DNA from: an uncultured Phycisphaerales bacterium | Lineage (GTDB): Bacteria; Planctomycetota; Phycisphaerae; Phycisphaerales; UBA1924 | DNA: 7,040 nucleotides | Assembly (NCBI GenBank): GCA_937879825.1 | Contig: CALFMQ010000473.1 | Span: 1-7,040 of the forward strand | Direction of reading: 5' to 3' | Shown: in pieces, positions 6,207 through 7,040 of the stretch | Numbering within the stretch: position 1 is the first letter of the stretch | Layout: each line of letters opens with the position of its first letter | Made by a program: the position numbers and the translations under genes | The notes under the pieces: generated by a model | The model's database searches: none | Seen by the model: only the letters and a program-made list of their open reading frames with translations | Told to the model about the DNA's origin: nothing

Positions 6207-6218
6207 TCGATGCATCGA
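6207..6218. promoter_or_regulatory. Perfect 12-bp palindrome, possible operator
   Basis: TCGATGCATCGA is identical on both strands. TGCATCG recurs at 6181-6187 and 6211-6217, and CGATGC at 6208-6213 and 6216-6221. It lies 50 bases upstream of the dockerin-like start, where an operator could sit. A TTGAAA box lies farther upstream (6249-6254, minus strand), but I see no good -10 at the right spacing. Confidence 0.25.
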
Positions 6219-6298
6219 TGCCGTACACCATGGCGATCGCGCACGCGATTTCAAGGGGGTAAACGCGAGATTCTCGGGCGGTTGCGCGGTGATCGGCG

Positions 6299-6330
6299 CG
6301 GCTGCTATGGGCATGTCATGAGAGCAGCCG
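6299..6330. repeat. Perfect 8-bp inverted repeat in the tdk-dockerin intergenic region
   Basis: CGGCTGCT (6299-6306) and AGCAGCCG (6323-6330) flank a 16-base loop; ATG/CAT within the loop can add three pairs. It lies 123 bases past the tdk stop on the minus strand, with no T-run on either strand, so a tdk terminator role is weakly supported. The rest of the 296-base stretch 6158-6453 holds no gene I can support. Confidence 0.35.
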
Positions 6331-6453
6331 GTGCTGGTTCTGTTGAGCCGATTGGATGAGCGATTGCGGTGCGCGAGCGCGAGTGTGGTTGGCGTCGGCC
6401 GGTGGATTGGGCGCGAGGACGGCGGTTGATTTCGGGCGCGGCGTTCTGAAAAT

Positions 6454-7020
6454 TTATTTCGAGTTCAGGTGTGATCGGCAGCGATTCTCGAACATGCCGG
6501 GACCGCCGACGACGATGTCCTCGGTGGAGTCGAAGAGTCTGATCGTGTGGACGGCTTCGCGGCCGCAGATCGCGCAGGGCGCTGTGCGCTTGATGATCTC
6601 GTCGGCCTCGATGAGGAGTCGGGCCATTTCGCCGAAGGGTTCGTTCATGGAAGTCCGGTCGAGCCCGGCGAGGATGACATCGGAGTTGCGTGCCAGGAGT
6701 TGCATGACGGCGTCGTGGAGGCCTGAGGTGAAGAAGTGGGCCTCGTCGAGAGCGACGACCTCGGCGCTGTGGGCCAGGAGATCGGCGGGTGCGTCGATGG
6801 CGAGGGCGGGGTGGGTCCGCTGATCGTGGGTGGCGAGGTCGGTGGGGTGGTAGCGGTCGTCGAGGCGGGGCTTGAGGGCGATGGTGGAGCGGCCGGCCTC
6901 GGCGTGGCGGGTGAGCCGGCGGATGAGCTCGGTGGTCTTGCCGGCGAACATGGGCCCGCAGATGACGGTCAGGCGGGGTGGGGGGGGCGTGGTTTGGGAG
7001 GATTTTGGGGGGGTGGTCAT
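6454..7020 (-). CDS. tdk: Thymidine kinase, type II (zinc-containing)
   Basis: A 188-residue cytosolic salvage enzyme that phosphorylates thymidine (and deoxyuridine) with ATP to give dTMP. The P-loop is GPMFAGKTT (22-30, K28). LDEAHFF (91-97) carries Walker B and the expected catalytic base E93 (the family often has DEAQFF). GLDRTSMNEPFGEM (119-132) covers the usual GLD...PF segment. The zinc site is C149-x2-C152 with C181-x2-H184. VVGG near 170-173 belongs to the nucleoside-binding lasso region of the family. The length is normal apart from an extra ~14-residue Thr/Pro/Ser-rich N-terminus encoded by C-runs. No other start lies between the ATG at 7020 and M24. No ribosome binding site is evident in the 20 bases upstream, and the frame stays open to the window edge, so a start beyond the window cannot be excluded. 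It appears monocistronic. Confidence 0.95.
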   Translation of the reverse strand: MTTPPKSSQTTPPPPRLTVICGPMFAGKTTELIRRLTRHAEAGRSTIALKPRLDDRYHPTDLATHDQRTHPALAIDAPADLLAHSAEVVALDEAHFFTSGLHDAVMQLLARNSDVILAGLDRTSMNEPFGEMARLLIEADEIIKRTAPCAICGREAVHTIRLFDSTEDIVVGGPGMFENRCRSHLNSK

Positions 7021-7025
7021 GGGGG
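6975..7025 (+). repeat. G-tract cluster (quadruplex-prone) over the tdk 5' end
   Basis: On the plus strand, G-runs occur at 6975-6978, 6980-6987, 6996-6998, 7007-7013 and 7021-7025. Loops are mostly 7-8 bases, at the limit of the usual quadruplex rule. On the tdk coding strand these are C-runs (C8 and C7) within the first 16 codons, giving the Pro-rich N-terminus. The runs are also prone to replication slippage and sequencing error. Confidence 0.5.
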
Positions 7026-7040
7026 CGTGGAGTTGCGGGT

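Noticed and set aside
6158..6244. Upstream start at 6244 for the dockerin-like gene
   Set aside because: It would place 29 Arg/Cys-rich residues before a well-formed signal peptide that already has a good ribosome binding site at 6165-6169.
6356..6823. 155-residue plus-strand open frame opposite tdk
   Set aside because: Shadow of the clearly identified thymidine kinase on the other strand.
1..7040. CRISPR array, insertion sequence, prophage or toxin-antitoxin cassette
   Set aside because: No regularly spaced repeats, transposase or integrase motifs, paired terminal inverted repeats or small overlapping gene pairs were seen.

Overview
This GC-rich window (many G/C-ending codons, long spurious antisense frames) most likely comes from a planctomycete, probably of the Phycisphaerae. 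This is inferred from two protein tails: a PEP-CTERM-like end of the form VPTPGA, hydrophobic stretch, RRRR, and a dockerin-like calcium-loop tail with the LLSSW/VLANWG pattern. Both are common in that class. The lack of an encoded CCA on the tRNA fits but is not diagnostic. I could run no database search.

Layout. Positions 1-60 are the 3' part of a tRNA-Lys(UUU) gene. A two-gene plus-strand operon follows: a 1071-residue SNF2-family helicase/translocase (109-3324) and, 3 bases later, a 302-residue SWIM zinc-finger protein (3328-4236). A candidate terminator lies at 4264-4287. A 189-base gap holding two further hairpins precedes a plus-strand gene for an exported PEP-CTERM-like protein (4426-5160). 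That gene meets a minus-strand gene for an exported dockerin-like protein (5348-6157) tail to tail, and the space between them carries one hairpin suited to each direction. A 296-base gene-free stretch with inverted repeats separates the dockerin gene from a minus-strand type II thymidine kinase gene (tdk, 6454-7020), whose start is close to the right edge.

How the genes relate. Only the SNF2 and SWIM genes look like a functional unit; this pairing (ywqA/ywqB-like) recurs in bacteria but its role is poorly defined. The two exported proteins carry different C-terminal tails and are neighbours only by convergence. Thymidine kinase is a housekeeping salvage enzyme.

The observation most worth following is in the PEP-CTERM-like protein. 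Its only cysteine (Tyr-Cys-Leu, C89) and a Phe-Gln-x3-Trp motif (Q152) resemble the Cys-Gln pair of thioester adhesin domains, so the protein may be a covalently binding surface protein. That is inference from motif resemblance, not a demonstrated homology. I see no CRISPR array, insertion sequence or recognisable defence cassette.
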